Source: Nitrospira sp. (GTDB taxonomy: Bacteria > Nitrospirota > Nitrospiria > Nitrospirales > Nitrospiraceae). Taken from it: a DNA stretch of 5,106 bases. Positions within the stretch are counted from its first letter, which is position 1; each line of letters opens with the position of its first letter. Position numbers and translations under genes: made by a program. The stretch spans positions 1 to 5,106 of the forward strand of contig JAICVE010000231.1 of the NCBI GenBank assembly GCA_025935475.1, given 5' to 3'. Of this stretch, positions 5,009-5,106 are shown piece by piece. The notes beneath the pieces were generated by a model that searched no databases, had not been told where the DNA came from, and was given only the letters and a program-made list of their open reading frames with translations.

Positions 5009-5106
5009 TTACGCCAGAATTTCGCTGACGACGCCGGAGCCCACGGTCTTGCCACCCTCACGGACGGCAAAGCGCAAGCCCTGGTCCATCGCGATCGGGC
5101 TGATCA
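5009..5106 (-). CDS. tuf: Elongation factor Tu, C-terminal 31 residues (start outside the window)
   Basis: EF-Tu delivers aminoacyl-tRNA to the ribosome. Only the last 31 codons and a TAA stop are present. They read ISPIAMDQGLRFAVREGG followed by KTVGSGVVSEILA. This matches the end of domain 3 of EF-Tu, where GLRFAIREGG(K/R)TVGAG is almost invariant. The remaining roughly 365 residues lie beyond the right edge. Many bacteria have two tuf genes; this is the one next to secE-nusG. Confidence 0.95.
   Translation of the reverse strand, partial: ISPIAMDQGLRFAVREGGKTVGSGVVSEILA

Overview
The window is one uninterrupted stretch of the bacterial translation/transcription core operon, all on the minus strand. 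In transcription order (right to left) it runs: the 3' end of tuf (EF-Tu), rpmG (L33), tRNA-Trp, a 240-base non-coding stretch, secE, nusG, rplK (L11), rplA (L1), rplJ (L10), rplL (L7/L12) and the first 505 codons of rpoB. Protein sequences, moderately high GC and gene order fit a Gram-negative bacterium. The protein wording (NusG, the N-terminus of RpoB, L1) reminds me most of Nitrospira/Nitrospirota, but that is recognition from memory and not proof. No mobile element, CRISPR array, defence gene or other accessory system is visible.

Right part (about 4725-5106): the C-terminal 31 residues of EF-Tu, then a 49-residue zinc-type L33, then a complete tRNA-Trp with anticodon CCA and an encoded 3' CCA, sitting between protein genes of the same unit. 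From 4489 to 4728 lies non-coding DNA made of three diverged tandem units of about 77 bases. Each carries a decamer GAGC[A/G]AGCTT next to a potential stem-loop. Two units share 38 of 47 bases over the hairpin region.

Middle part (2568-4488): secE and nusG overlap by an ATGA, nusG is followed after 12 bases by rplK, and rplK after 23 bases by rplA. This tight spacing implies coupled expression of the SecYEG subunit, the elongation factor NusG and the L1/L11 stalk proteins.

Left part (1-2532): the most unusual point is that rplJ has no stop codon before rplL. The L10 frame runs straight into L7/L12 as one 311-codon reading frame, while rplL keeps its own ATG and a strong Shine-Dalgarno sequence inside the end of rplJ. 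Either the cell makes an L10-L12 fusion plus free L12 by internal initiation, or the rplJ stop was lost by mutation or sequencing error. L10 also has the long C-terminal helix typical of species that carry three L12 dimers. An 80-base gap with a perfect 10-bp hairpin separates rplL from rpoB.

Together the genes supply the ribosomal GTPase-associated centre (L10, L11, L12), the factor that works on it (EF-Tu), L1 of the E-site stalk, a protein-export subunit, an RNA polymerase elongation factor and the polymerase beta subunit.
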